The position numbers and the translations under genes are program-made. Shown one piece after another: positions 7,875-16,461 of a stretch of 64,000 nt of DNA. The notes below the pieces were generated by a model. The model had not been told where the DNA came from. It did not search any database and saw nothing but the letters and a program-made list of their open reading frames with translations. Origin of the DNA: MAG-120531 sp963934855. GTDB lineage: Bacteria > Bacteroidota > Bacteroidia > Flavobacteriales > Flavobacteriaceae. Where the stretch lies: the NCBI GenBank assembly GCA_963934855.1, contig CAWWAC010000001.1:124001-188000 (forward strand). The letters run 5' to 3'. The stretch's first letter is position 1. The number at the start of each line of letters is the position of its first letter.

Positions 7875-9041
7875 TTATATTTTTCTGCGCTTTCTTTCTT
7901 TCCCCAATAAATCTAATTCTCTATTAGTTTGGCCAGCCACCGAAGTATTCTCTTCTGCCCTTCTCATTAAATAGGGCATGACGTCTCTAACTGGGCCAAA
8001 TGGAAGGTATTTTGATACATTATAACTGTGTTCACTTAAATTATAAGAAATATGATCACTCATACCGTACAATTGTCCAAACCAGATTCTTGAATCACTT
8101 ATATTTAATTTTTTCTGTTTCATTAATTCCATTAGCAAATAGGTACTATGCTCATTGTGAGTTCCTAGGAAAATAGAAATTTCGTCTAAATGAGAAACCA
8201 TATATGAAACAATCTCATTATAATTATCGTCAGTAGCTTGCTTAGTTTCACAAATAGGACTCTTGTACCCTTTTTCAGAAGCCTTAAGTCTCTCTTTCTC
8301 CATATAAGCACCTCTGACTACTTTAATCCCTAACTTAAACCCTTCTTTTTTAGCTTTAGAATAAAGGTTTTGCAAGTATTCCATTCTGTCCCACCTATAT
8401 GCTTGTAGCGTGTTGTATATATATGCTTCATCCTTATTAAACTCTTTCATCATGTTGTAAACAATACCGTCTGCTGCGTCTTGCATCCAACTTTCTTCAC
8501 CATCTATGAGTAAGGGTGTTTTATGTTCATAAGCCGTCTTACAAATTGAGTAAAAACGTTTCTGTACTTTTTGCCATAAAAGAGTTTCTTCCGGAGTTAA
8601 TAAAACTTTATTTCCTACTTTTTCATAAAGTAAAATGTCTCCAATTGCAGTAGGTTTAAACACTACAAAAGGAATGTATGGTTTGGTTTTTGCAAAAACA
8701 ATTAATCCATTAATCTTTCGCACTACCTGGTCAAAATTAGCTTCAGTGGCTTTTCCTTCTACGGAATAGTCCAATACTGAGAATACTTTTTTACTATACA
8801 TCCGCTCCATCACTGGCTCACAGTCATACTCATTTACCCCTCCACAAAAATGATCAAATACAGTAGCCCTAATAAGCCCCTTTACTGGAAGATGCGCCTT
8901 TAAAGCAAAATTTGTAATTGCAGTGCCTAGTTTAACTAAAGGTTGCAATGAAATTAGTTTAAATAAAAAATAAGCACGTTCAAGTGACGTATCTGATTTA
9001 ATAGAAAATGCAGTTGCAGTATTCTCAAAAATTGATCTCAT
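7875..9041 (-). CDS. Proline dehydrogenase
   Basis: FAD-dependent oxidation of L-proline to pyrroline-5-carboxylate, the first step of proline catabolism, in the stand-alone (not PutA fusion) form of 388 residues. It shows the TIM-barrel motifs LLIDGEESWMQ, GIKVVRGAYMEKER, FLGTHNEHS, WFGQLYGMSDH and the C-terminal YLPFGPVRDVMPYLMRRAEEN, which binds substrate and flavin in this family. The open frame extends 3 codons upstream to a TTG, but the ATG at 9041 (MRSIFENT) is preferred. It diverges from aroB. A pyrroline-5-carboxylate dehydrogenase is not in this window. Confidence 0.95.
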   Translation of the reverse strand: MRSIFENTATAFSIKSDTSLERAYFLFKLISLQPLVKLGTAITNFALKAHLPVKGLIRATVFDHFCGGVNEYDCEPVMERMYSKKVFSVLDYSVEGKATEANFDQVVRKINGLIVFAKTKPYIPFVVFKPTAIGDILLYEKVGNKVLLTPEETLLWQKVQKRFYSICKTAYEHKTPLLIDGEESWMQDAADGIVYNMMKEFNKDEAYIYNTLQAYRWDRMEYLQNLYSKAKKEGFKLGIKVVRGAYMEKERLKASEKGYKSPICETKQATDDNYNEIVSYMVSHLDEISIFLGTHNEHSTYLLMELMKQKKLNISDSRIWFGQLYGMSDHISYNLSEHSYNVSKYLPFGPVRDVMPYLMRRAEENTSVAGQTNRELDLLGKERKRRKI

Positions 9042-9063
9042 TAATAGCAATTTGATAGGAGTC

Positions 9064-9071
9064 CAAATATA
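9064..9071 (-). promoter_or_regulatory. Candidate -7 box of the proline dehydrogenase gene
   Basis: On the minus strand the bases read TATATTTG, a perfect match to the Bacteroidota -7 consensus TAnnTTTG, 22 bp before the ATG at 9041. No clear TTG is seen 17-23 bp further upstream, so this rests on the -7 box and position only. Confidence 0.4.
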
Positions 9072-9130
9072 AGTACAGATTTTATAATTTTTTGATAATT
9101 TTATCTTTATTTTGTAAGAAGTTAAAGCTT

Positions 9131-10198
9131 ATGAAACCTATAAAAACCCCTCAATCTTCGGTCCATTTTTCTAAAGAAGCATACGCGTATTTAAACACTC
9201 ATTTGGCTCTAAGTAACTACTCTAAAATTTTTATTTTAGTAGATGAAAACACCCATGAATATTGCTTACCTGCTTTTATGAGTGAACTGTCTGGAGATTA
9301 TAGCTATGAAATTATTGAAATTGTATCTGGAGAAATAAACAAAAACTTAGACAGCTGTCTTCAGGTATGGAAAGTGCTATCAGAACTAGGTGGAGACCGT
9401 AAAAGTCTAATGATCAATTTAGGAGGCGGTGTCATTACAGATATGGGTGGCTATATAGCTGCAAGTTTTAAAAGAGGTATAGATTTCATTCATGTGCCCA
9501 CCACCCTACTGTCTATGGTTGATGCTTCTGTAGGGGGTAAAACTGGGGTAGATTTAGATGCCTTAAAAAACCAAATTGGAATTATTAAAGAGCCAGTAAT
9601 GGTGCTAGTGATTCCTGAATTCTTAAAAACCTTAGAAGAAAGGCAAATCAAAAGTGGTTTTGCAGAAATGCTTAAACATGGGCTTATTGAAGATCCAATA
9701 TACTGGCAAGAAATTTCCAAAACAACAGAATACGGCACTCTAGAAAAGAGTATTCCTAGATCTATTCAAATAAAAGCAAGGGTAGTCATTCAAGACCCTT
9801 TTGAAAATAATATTAGAAAAAATTTAAATTATGGACATACGCTAGGGCACGCCATAGAATCTTGCTTTTTAGAAAAAGGCGCTCAAAAAATGCTACTTCA
9901 TGGAGAAGCTATAGCGGCTGGAATGATTTTAGAAGGGTATTTGTCTCACAAAGTAACTGGGTTACCTTTAGAACAACTCGAGCAAATTACTCAGGTGTTT
10001 AAACAACATTTTAAAAAAATAAACTTTAGCAAAGAAGATATAGATACTAGTTTGGAACTCTTAAAATTTGATAAAAAAAATAGTCACGGAGAAATTAGAT
10101 TTGTACTCTTAACTAAAATTGGAGAACCCGTCAGCGACATCTTAATTTCAGAAGACGTTTTAAGGGAAGCTTTCAAATACTATTTGGAGCAGGTATAA
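9131..10198 (+). CDS. aroB: 3-dehydroquinate synthase AroB
   Basis: Second step of the shikimate pathway: NAD- and zinc-dependent cyclisation of DAHP to 3-dehydroquinate. It has 355 residues from the ATG at 9131; an upstream in-frame codon at 9092 would add a non-conserved tail. Seen are the NAD-binding NLGGGVITDMGGYIA, HVPTTLLSMVDASVGGKTGVD (two partly overlapping family motifs), and metal ligands in FAEMLKHGL and NYGHTLGHAIE, then LLHGEAIAAGM. Length is typical. It stands alone on the plus strand between two minus-strand genes. Confidence 0.96.
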   Translation: MKPIKTPQSSVHFSKEAYAYLNTHLALSNYSKIFILVDENTHEYCLPAFMSELSGDYSYEIIEIVSGEINKNLDSCLQVWKVLSELGGDRKSLMINLGGGVITDMGGYIAASFKRGIDFIHVPTTLLSMVDASVGGKTGVDLDALKNQIGIIKEPVMVLVIPEFLKTLEERQIKSGFAEMLKHGLIEDPIYWQEISKTTEYGTLEKSIPRSIQIKARVVIQDPFENNIRKNLNYGHTLGHAIESCFLEKGAQKMLLHGEAIAAGMILEGYLSHKVTGLPLEQLEQITQVFKQHFKKINFSKEDIDTSLELLKFDKKNSHGEIRFVLLTKIGEPVSDILISEDVLREAFKYYLEQV

Positions 10199-10248
10199 AA
10201 AGCCCCATAGTAGAAAGCTTTGGAGTTTAAATTCTAATGCTGCTATCT

Positions 10249-10728
10249 CTATAATTCATTAAAAATAGTGTGCATCAACCTTTTTTTGTCGTTTATGCTC
10301 TCTTCCAAGGATATCATGGTCTCTGTCCTGCTAATACCATCAATATCATCAATTCTAAAAATAATATTCTTGGCGTGGTTGGTGTCTTTGGCGCGTATTT
10401 TACAAAAAATATTAAATTTACCTGTAGTAATATGTGCTACTGTAACATTAGGAATAAGAGTTAAACGTTCTAGAACAAATTTAGTCTGATGTGATTTTTC
10501 TAAAAATATTCCTACATATGCTATAAAAGAGTATCCTAATTTTTCGTAGTCCAAAGTCAATGAGGAACCTAAAATAATTCCAGCTTCTTCCATTTTTTTC
10601 ACTCTTACATGAACAGTTCCAGCTGAAATTAGTAATTTTTTTGCAATATCAGTAAAAGGAGTCCTAGTATTGTCTATTAACATATCTAGAATCTGGTGGT
10701 CTATTTCGTCTAATTTAATTTTATTCAT
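10249..10728 (-). CDS. Lrp/AsnC family transcriptional regulator
   Basis: A 159-residue feast/famine regulator. The N-terminal winged helix-turn-helix (about 5-60) reads LDEIDHQILDMLIDN, TPFTDIAKKLLISAGTVHVRVKKMEEAGII, and a C-terminal RAM (ligand-binding) domain follows (about 70-155). Members bind amino acids and DNA as octamers; the effector here cannot be read from the sequence. The ALGYSFIAYVGI/NVTVAHITTGKFNIFCKI pattern resembles the flavobacterial AsnC-like group. Its neighbours (M14 peptidase, proline dehydrogenase, aroB) hint at amino acid metabolism but prove no regulon. Confidence 0.93.
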   Translation of the reverse strand: MNKIKLDEIDHQILDMLIDNTRTPFTDIAKKLLISAGTVHVRVKKMEEAGIILGSSLTLDYEKLGYSFIAYVGIFLEKSHQTKFVLERLTLIPNVTVAHITTGKFNIFCKIRAKDTNHAKNIIFRIDDIDGISRTETMISLEESINDKKRLMHTIFNEL

Positions 10729-10823
10729 GACTATGTTTTTAACAATTGCAAAAATAGTACAGAAATAGATAATATTTAATAAAATGTGAGTTTTTTTAAT
10801 AAAAATGCAACATAATTAACAAT

Positions 10824-11930
10824 TTAGATACGTAAGTCTTTTATTATTTGAGCAATATTTTGAAATACAAGCTCTTGGCCTTCTGTGTTTGGCAGAGAAA
10901 GATCAATAAGGTTGTGAAAGTAATGCTCCTTTTCATCCTCTATGGAGATGATTTTTGGAATAAAAACTATTGATCCATTCTCAAGGACCTCTTCATACTG
11001 AAAAGCCAGACTTGTTTGTGATGAAATTTTTGGGTTAATAAGATGGGCATTTATAACTCTCAAGTCTAAATAAGTTTTTTGATTTTCAGGAATTAAGAGA
11101 TAATCGCTGACTGAATGTTTTACATAAGTTTTAGTAACAATTGATTGTGCTGCAGCTAATAAGGCTTCATAAATAAAACGCCTTGTGTGTTCTCTCTCAT
11201 AATCTGCAGGGTAGTGGCCAGCCTCAAACAAAAGGGTAGGCACCTTTTTAGACTGAAAATGGTCACCGGCACAGTTAGCATTAAAATGATCATCATATCT
11301 TCCTACTTGCCCAGGAATTATAGATTGAATGTGATTGTTTATAGCTACTATGAGCTGCATACTCACCATCCTAGATGGTGTGATGGTCTTTTCTTTATCA
11401 GCTGCAGGCCCTAAAAAGGAAAGTGTAGCAGGAGCTTTGGTATTACCTACACTAAAAATGGTACGCTGGTCATGAAGATTAAAACAAAAATGAGGCTTTA
11501 CTCTTTTAAAAACATGAACTAAAAACTGACTCTCTGGTTGGCTTAAGTCTTTAAAATCTCTATTGAGATCTACTGAATTTGCATTTACTCTAGTATAAGC
11601 TTTGGCTCCATCGGGATTTAAAATAGGCACAATAACAAAATGTAGTTGTTTGAGGATAGCTAAAGCTTCTTTGCTATCTGATAAAAGAAAAGACATGAAA
11701 TCTATTAATCCTTTTGTGGTGGTAGATTCATTTCCATGCATCTGTGACCACAATAAAATAGTCTGTTTCCCTGAACCCAATCTATAAACTTCAATATTCT
11801 CACCTAATACTGAATGTGACATCAGTGTCAAATCCTTAAATAAACTCCATCTGTTTAAAGTGTCTGAAAGTGCTACAGGTGATAGATAACGGCCTTTAAC
11901 AGTATTAATTTTATGTGAAATATAACTCAT
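10824..11930 (-). CDS. M14-family zinc carboxypeptidase-like protein
   Basis: A 368-residue metallopeptidase of the M14 superfamily. Zinc ligands are H65 and E68 in QMHGNEST and the His in FNLHDQRT (about 155); NPDGAKAYTRVNANSVDLNRDF carries the substrate-binding Asn/Arg, and LFEAGHYPADYERE the likely catalytic Glu. No signal peptide is seen, so it is probably cytoplasmic, perhaps acting on cell-wall peptides or other small peptides; the substrate is not shown. The last 90 residues (after about 275) form a region without a recognised domain. Its start faces the repeat-rich region shared with the XRE regulator. Confidence 0.88.
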   Translation of the reverse strand: MSYISHKINTVKGRYLSPVALSDTLNRWSLFKDLTLMSHSVLGENIEVYRLGSGKQTILLWSQMHGNESTTTKGLIDFMSFLLSDSKEALAILKQLHFVIVPILNPDGAKAYTRVNANSVDLNRDFKDLSQPESQFLVHVFKRVKPHFCFNLHDQRTIFSVGNTKAPATLSFLGPAADKEKTITPSRMVSMQLIVAINNHIQSIIPGQVGRYDDHFNANCAGDHFQSKKVPTLLFEAGHYPADYEREHTRRFIYEALLAAAQSIVTKTYVKHSVSDYLLIPENQKTYLDLRVINAHLINPKISSQTSLAFQYEEVLENGSIVFIPKIISIEDEKEHYFHNLIDLSLPNTEGQELVFQNIAQIIKDLRI

Positions 11931-11954
11931 TTAAATAAGGTAATTGAATACATA

Positions 11955-12057
11955 TTACAAATGTAACACAACTTTAAATTACAAATGTAATTTATATAAA
12001 TTCACATCTGTAAACAAATTTAGGGCTAATTCAGCCTTATTTTGTTTACATTTGTAT
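11955..12057. promoter_or_regulatory. Cluster of TTACAnnTGTAA inverted repeats between M14 peptidase and XRE regulator
   Basis: Four copies occur: 11955-11966 and 11979-11990 (perfect TTACAAATGTAA), 12002-12013 (TCACATCTGTAA, one mismatch) and 12046-12057 (TTACATTTGTAT, one mismatch). The second sits in an extended palindrome with 8-base arms (11976-11993). A looser fifth copy, TTACAATGGTAA (12221-12232), covers the XRE start codon. Read on the minus strand, sites 1 and 2 contain TACATTTG; site 4 contains it on the plus strand. This is the Bacteroidota -7 box, so a protein bound here would block promoters in both directions. The rest of the 295-bp intergenic stretch is AT-rich without a convincing gene. 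Confidence 0.55.
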
Positions 12058-12225
12058 ATATTTATGAAACAGTCATTTGAAAGTTTTAAATTAATTGCTA
12101 ATTATTTTAAAATCAGATTATTATAATATGTTACCTTTATTTTAAATTTAATTTTATCAGTAAAGTATATTTACACAAAATACATTTAAATACCTTTTTA
12201 CACGTTTAAAAATCTATAAGTTACA

Positions 12226-12651
12226 ATGGTAAATAGTATTAATTTCATTAAAAGATTACAACTTATATTAAGTCATTACCAGCTTTCTGCTGCTGCTTTA
12301 GCAGACACTATTGAGGTACAAAGATCTAGTATTTCCCACCTTCTTTCTGGACGCAATAAACCTTCATTAGAATTTGTTCTCAAGCTCATCAAAAAATTTC
12401 CTGAAGTTCATATCTATTGGCTAATAAATGGTGAAGGTGATTTTCCAAATAAAGGAGGTTCACTCCCACCCATACCTGAAGATCTCAAAATTGAAAAGAC
12501 TACATTTAATGAAAAAAATTTATCTCCCTTGGAAGCGTCAAGTAAAATTCCTGCTCAAAATGAATTTCAACCTCGAGAAAATCATCAAGGAGGTGTAGAT
12601 CAAATAATTATTTTTTATAAGAATGGTCACTTTAAAATATATACCCCTTAA
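12226..12651 (+). CDS. XRE-type helix-turn-helix regulator
   Basis: A 141-residue DNA-binding protein. Residues about 8-65 form a Cro/CI-type helix-turn-helix (LQLILSHYQLSAAALADTIEV, QRSSISHLLSGRNKPSLEFVLKLIKKFPEVHIYWLINGEG). A proline-rich, probably disordered linker (about 75-120) leads to a short conserved C-terminal strand VDQIIIFYKNGHFKIYTP. There is no peptidase or ligand domain, so how it senses a signal is unclear. Four inverted repeats lie upstream and one overlaps its start, suggesting autoregulation. The small lipoprotein and TerC follow on the same strand. Confidence 0.88.
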   Translation: MVNSINFIKRLQLILSHYQLSAAALADTIEVQRSSISHLLSGRNKPSLEFVLKLIKKFPEVHIYWLINGEGDFPNKGGSLPPIPEDLKIEKTTFNEKNLSPLEASSKIPAQNEFQPRENHQGGVDQIIIFYKNGHFKIYTP

Positions 12652-12681
12652 TTATTGTTATTTGTTATTACTTTTACAAAC

Positions 12682-13053
12682 ATGAAATTACTCTGTTTAA
12701 TTAGCTGCTTTATTTCTCTTATTTCCTGTAAAACACCTGAAAGAAATTGTCAGGACTATAGAAATGGAACTTTTGAATTTACTGCTATCATTAACGGTGA
12801 AGAGAAGACTACATCCTTTACTAGAAATGAAGCCATAGAAATTGACATCTTTGAAGGAGTCAAAGATAGTAGCAGTGTTAAATGGATTAATGACTGTGAA
12901 TATATTTTAAAAAATATTCACCCAAAAAATGCCTCGCAAAAGGCTCCAATAGCTATTAAAATACTCACCACCAACCAAGAGGGCTACACTTTTGAGTACG
13001 GCCAGGTAGGTGACAGTAATAAAGCTAGAGGTGCCGTTAAAAAAATAAAATAA
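12682..13053 (+). CDS. Small lipoprotein, unknown function
   Basis: A 123-residue protein from the ATG at 12682 (an upstream in-frame start would add nine residues before the signal peptide). It has a signal sequence with a lipobox ending LISC-K (about 16-20), so it is likely a lipidated envelope protein. Mature part: FEFTAIINGEEKTTSFTRNEAIEIDIFEG and SSVKWINDCEYILKNIHPKN, probably a small beta-barrel or sandwich. I recall close relatives being labelled DNA topoisomerase IV in databases, apparently because parC/parE lie nearby; nothing in the protein supports that. terC begins at the base after its stop. Confidence 0.82.
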   Translation: MKLLCLISCFISLISCKTPERNCQDYRNGTFEFTAIINGEEKTTSFTRNEAIEIDIFEGVKDSSSVKWINDCEYILKNIHPKNASQKAPIAIKILTTNQEGYTFEYGQVGDSNKARGAVKKIK

Positions 13054-13839
13054 ATGTTTGATATTTTTCTGAATCCAGACGCTTGGATAGCCCTTCTAAC
13101 ACTCACGTTTCTTGAGATTGTTTTAGGAATAGACAATATTATATTTATTTCTATAGCTGCTGGAAAGCTAGAGGAAAAAGATCGTGTAAAAGCTACCAAT
13201 ATTGGATTGGTATTGGCAATGCTTTTAAGGGTTGGATTGCTTTTCGGAATTTCTCTTCTCACCGCACTAAACCAGCCATTTCTTGAAATAGACACCAAAT
13301 GGGTGCAGGGAAACATTAGCGGCCAAGCCATTATATTATTCTTAGGGGGACTTTTTCTTCTATACAAGAGCACCAAAGAAATTCACCAAAAAGTGGAAGA
13401 TAAAGAACATGAAGCTAAAGCAGTCACATCTGGTCAATCTAAGTCTCTAAGGGCCGCTATCATTCAAATTACAGTTATCAATATTGTATTCTCTTTTGAC
13501 TCTATTTTAACTGCTATTGGAATGACCAACGGTATTTCAGAAAATCCTTCAGATTCACTAATCCTAATGATTGTAGCGGTGGTTATTTCTGTACTTATTA
13601 TGATGCTATTTGCCAATGCTGTTGGGAAATTTGTGACTAATAATCCCACCATTCAGATTCTAGGACTCTCTTTTTTAATTTTAATAGGATTTATGCTTAC
13701 AACAGAGGCAGCACACCTCTCTGAATTGGTGATTTTTGGACAAAGCATAGGGAGCATTCCTAAGGGTTACTTATACTTCTCAATAACTTTTTCACTAGTG
13801 GTGGAATTCTTAAATATGAATATAAGAAAGAAAAAGTGA
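13054..13839 (+). CDS. TerC-family integral membrane protein
   Basis: A 261-residue protein with about seven membrane segments. TerC-family acidic membrane motifs are present: LTFLEIVLGIDNIIFISI (about 18-35) and VINIVFSFDSILTAIGM (about 141-157). Family members are linked to metal (manganese) export or loading of exported metalloproteins, and to tellurite resistance. The middle loop (about 100-130) is charged and cytoplasmic. It starts directly after the lipoprotein stop, with the ATG abutting the TAA, and ends 2 bp from the convergent parC stop. Substrate is inferred from the family only. Confidence 0.92.
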   Translation: MFDIFLNPDAWIALLTLTFLEIVLGIDNIIFISIAAGKLEEKDRVKATNIGLVLAMLLRVGLLFGISLLTALNQPFLEIDTKWVQGNISGQAIILFLGGLFLLYKSTKEIHQKVEDKEHEAKAVTSGQSKSLRAAIIQITVINIVFSFDSILTAIGMTNGISENPSDSLILMIVAVVISVLIMMLFANAVGKFVTNNPTIQILGLSFLILIGFMLTTEAAHLSELVIFGQSIGSIPKGYLYFSITFSLVVEFLNMNIRKKK

Positions 13840-13841
13840 TT

Positions 13842-16454
13842 TTAAAAGAGTGTGGGCTGGTCATTGTGGCTGGTGTCTCTTTCATCTGAAACATCTTCTG
13901 GGTTGTATACTTCTAGTTCTTCTGCTACAATATCCTCTGGCTCATCAAATGGAAGTGGCTCCTTAGCTAATATATTTTTTAGCTTATCACTACTCAGTTG
14001 GTTCCCTAATGCTTTTATACCTTTGGGAGCAATAAATTCCTCCATGTTAATAAGCAACAGAGGCTTGACCTCCTTACCTCTGGTTTTTGTGAATTCAATT
14101 TCAAAGATAGGGCGCCAATCTGTACTCACAATCTCTAAAGTAGATTTTGGATGCTCCGTAATAAATAGGTCCTCTCTTTTGGTTTGCTCTATTAAAAATC
14201 TCTTACCAAAATACTTCTCTTTTTCCCCATCAAAGTAAATGGCAGAGATAGGCTTATTCGGGTTCCATTTTTCCAAAACTATCATATCCTCATCAAAGTG
14301 AAGACTCATTTCTGGAGTTAAGGTTTTAACCAATCCTTTTTGAGTAATCATCAACAATAAATTATCACCTTTAAAGGCTCCTAATAGCTTACCCCTCCCG
14401 TCTACATTCAGTCTATTCACTACCTCATCAAACCAAATGTTTCTTGGTTTAAGTGTAGAAACACCTTTTTCTTTAAGCTCAATTCTTTTAATAGCATATT
14501 TAGAAACAATATTTCCTTTGGAAATTCTTCCTTTTATAAGAACATCACTAAAGTCAATATCCCATTTTAACTTTTTAATACTTCCAACCTGTCTCAATAA
14601 AATTGAAATAATCTCTGCTTCTCCATTGGGGTTGGCGGTAAAATACAACACTTCAGATCCTGCAGCACCATTGGTTAAATCATATGATCTATCTCTAGTG
14701 ACTCCTGTAATATTGAACCTTTTTACATAGCTTGGTCCATTTTTACCATCCTTATAAACTAGATTATAAGTGGTTCGTTTGTCTTTTTTCTTAAAAACAG
14801 CCACATGCAATATATTTTTAGCTACAAAAATTTTAGTATCTACTTTTGTCACCATGACTTTTCCATCTGCAGTAAACACAATAACATCATCTATATCACT
14901 ACAATCTGTAACGTACTCATCTTTTTTTAATGAAGTTCCAATGAATCCCTCTTCTCTGTTTACATAGAGTTTTGTGTTTCTCATCACTACTTTAGTGGCC
15001 TCTATGTCGTCAAAAACACGAACCTCTGAAAGTCGTTCTCTCCCACCTCCAAAAGTCTCTTTTAGGTTTTTGAAAAAATCAATAGCAAAATCTACCAAAT
15101 GATTTAAGTGATCTTTAATAGCAGCCATTTTGTCCTCAAGACCAGAAATATACTGTTGTGCTTTATCTATATCAAATTTTGAAATTCTCTTAATTCTAAT
15201 TTCAGTTAAGCGTGCAATATCCTCTTCTGTGATAGCTCTTTTTAGGTGTGCTGTATGTGGTTTTAATCCCTTGTCTATAGCATTAATAACACCTTCCCAG
15301 CTTTCTTGCTCCTCAATATCCCTATAGACTCTTTTTTCTATAAAAATTCTCTCTAAGGAAGAAAAATGCCATTGGGCTTCTAATTCCTCTAGTTGTATTT
15401 CTAATTCAGATTTAAGCAGCCCCAGGGTCCTATCTGTAGAGCGCATGAGCATTTCGGACACCCCAATAAATAAGGGTCTGTTATTTTCAATAATACAGCC
15501 CAGTGGAGATATAGATGACTCGCAAGCCGTAAAGGCATAGAGCGCGTCAATAGATTTATCTGGAGAAATACCTGGGGGTAAGTGAATAAGAATTTCTACC
15601 TGCGCAGCCGTATTATCCTCTATTTTTTTAACCTTTAATTTTCCCTTTTCGTTGGCTTTTAATATAGAATCTATTAATGTTGAAGTGTTGGTGCCAAATG
15701 GAATTTCAGTAATTACAAGGGTATTCTTATCTAATTGCCCAATCTTAGCTCTCACCCTTATTTTACCACCCCTAAGACCATCATTATACTGGCTTACATC
15801 TATAACACCAGCAGTTGGAAAATCTGGCACAATAACAAAGCGCTGTCCTTTTAAGTGCTTAATAGACGCGTCAATAAGTTCAATAAAATTATGAGGTAGT
15901 ATTTTAGTAGAGAGTCCTACAGCAATTCCTTCTCCTCCCTGAGCCAAAAGCAAAGGAAACTTGACAGGAAGGTTTACAGGTTCTTTTCTTCTTCCGTCAT
16001 AAGAGCTCTGCCAATCTGTAATCTTTGGACTAAAAACAACCGCTAGAGCAAATTTGGAAAGTCTGGCTTCAATATACCTTGAAGCCGCTGCACTGTCTCC
16101 GGTGAGAATGTTTCCCCAGTTTCCCTGAGTGTCTATGAGAATGTCTTTTTGTCCAATTTGAACCATTGCATCTGCAATACTGGCATCTCCATGTGGGTGA
16201 TACTGCATGGTGTGCCCTACAACATTAGCTACTTTGTTGTAGCGTCCGTCATCTAGTTCTTTCAAGGAATGCATGATCCTGCGCTGCACTGGCTTAAAGC
16301 CATCTTCAATAGCAGGAACAGCGCGCTCTAAAATGACATAAGAAGCATAGTCTAAAAACCAGTCTTTGTACATACCAGAAACCTTGGTAAGGGTCTCATC
16401 TTGTAATTCTGTGGGCTCTAAATGGGGCTTTTTTGAATTTTCCGGCTCTTCCAT
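13842..16454 (-). CDS. parC: DNA topoisomerase IV subunit A (ParC)
   Basis: An 870-residue type IIA topoisomerase breakage-reunion subunit that decatenates chromosomes with ParE. Catalytic Tyr127 lies in AAASRYIEAR. The quinolone-pocket stretch is YHPHGDASIADAMVQIGQ, with Ala at the position of E. coli GyrA Ser83 and Asp at the position of Asp87. The N-terminal winged-helix/tower domain (about 25-500) is followed by a beta-pinwheel C-terminal domain (about 530-800), without the gyrase GyrA box that I could recognise; the last 70 residues are acidic. This fits ParC rather than GyrA. It lies 7 bp after parE in one operon. Confidence 0.93.
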   Translation of the reverse strand: MEEPENSKKPHLEPTELQDETLTKVSGMYKDWFLDYASYVILERAVPAIEDGFKPVQRRIMHSLKELDDGRYNKVANVVGHTMQYHPHGDASIADAMVQIGQKDILIDTQGNWGNILTGDSAAASRYIEARLSKFALAVVFSPKITDWQSSYDGRRKEPVNLPVKFPLLLAQGGEGIAVGLSTKILPHNFIELIDASIKHLKGQRFVIVPDFPTAGVIDVSQYNDGLRGGKIRVRAKIGQLDKNTLVITEIPFGTNTSTLIDSILKANEKGKLKVKKIEDNTAAQVEILIHLPPGISPDKSIDALYAFTACESSISPLGCIIENNRPLFIGVSEMLMRSTDRTLGLLKSELEIQLEELEAQWHFSSLERIFIEKRVYRDIEEQESWEGVINAIDKGLKPHTAHLKRAITEEDIARLTEIRIKRISKFDIDKAQQYISGLEDKMAAIKDHLNHLVDFAIDFFKNLKETFGGGRERLSEVRVFDDIEATKVVMRNTKLYVNREEGFIGTSLKKDEYVTDCSDIDDVIVFTADGKVMVTKVDTKIFVAKNILHVAVFKKKDKRTTYNLVYKDGKNGPSYVKRFNITGVTRDRSYDLTNGAAGSEVLYFTANPNGEAEIISILLRQVGSIKKLKWDIDFSDVLIKGRISKGNIVSKYAIKRIELKEKGVSTLKPRNIWFDEVVNRLNVDGRGKLLGAFKGDNLLLMITQKGLVKTLTPEMSLHFDEDMIVLEKWNPNKPISAIYFDGEKEKYFGKRFLIEQTKREDLFITEHPKSTLEIVSTDWRPIFEIEFTKTRGKEVKPLLLINMEEFIAPKGIKALGNQLSSDKLKNILAKEPLPFDEPEDIVAEELEVYNPEDVSDERDTSHNDQPTLF

Positions 16455-16461
16455 GTACTAA

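Noticed and set aside
11944..12126. A 60-codon frame in the M14-XRE intergenic region
   Set aside because: Begins with TTG, is low-complexity AT-rich translation, and overlies the inverted repeats.
12682..13053. Small subunit of topoisomerase IV
   Set aside because: It is a lipoprotein with a signal peptide and no topoisomerase motif.
16171..16221. Quinolone-resistance mutation in ParC
   Set aside because: Ala at the Ser83-equivalent is probably the natural state in these ParC proteins; no comparison was possible.
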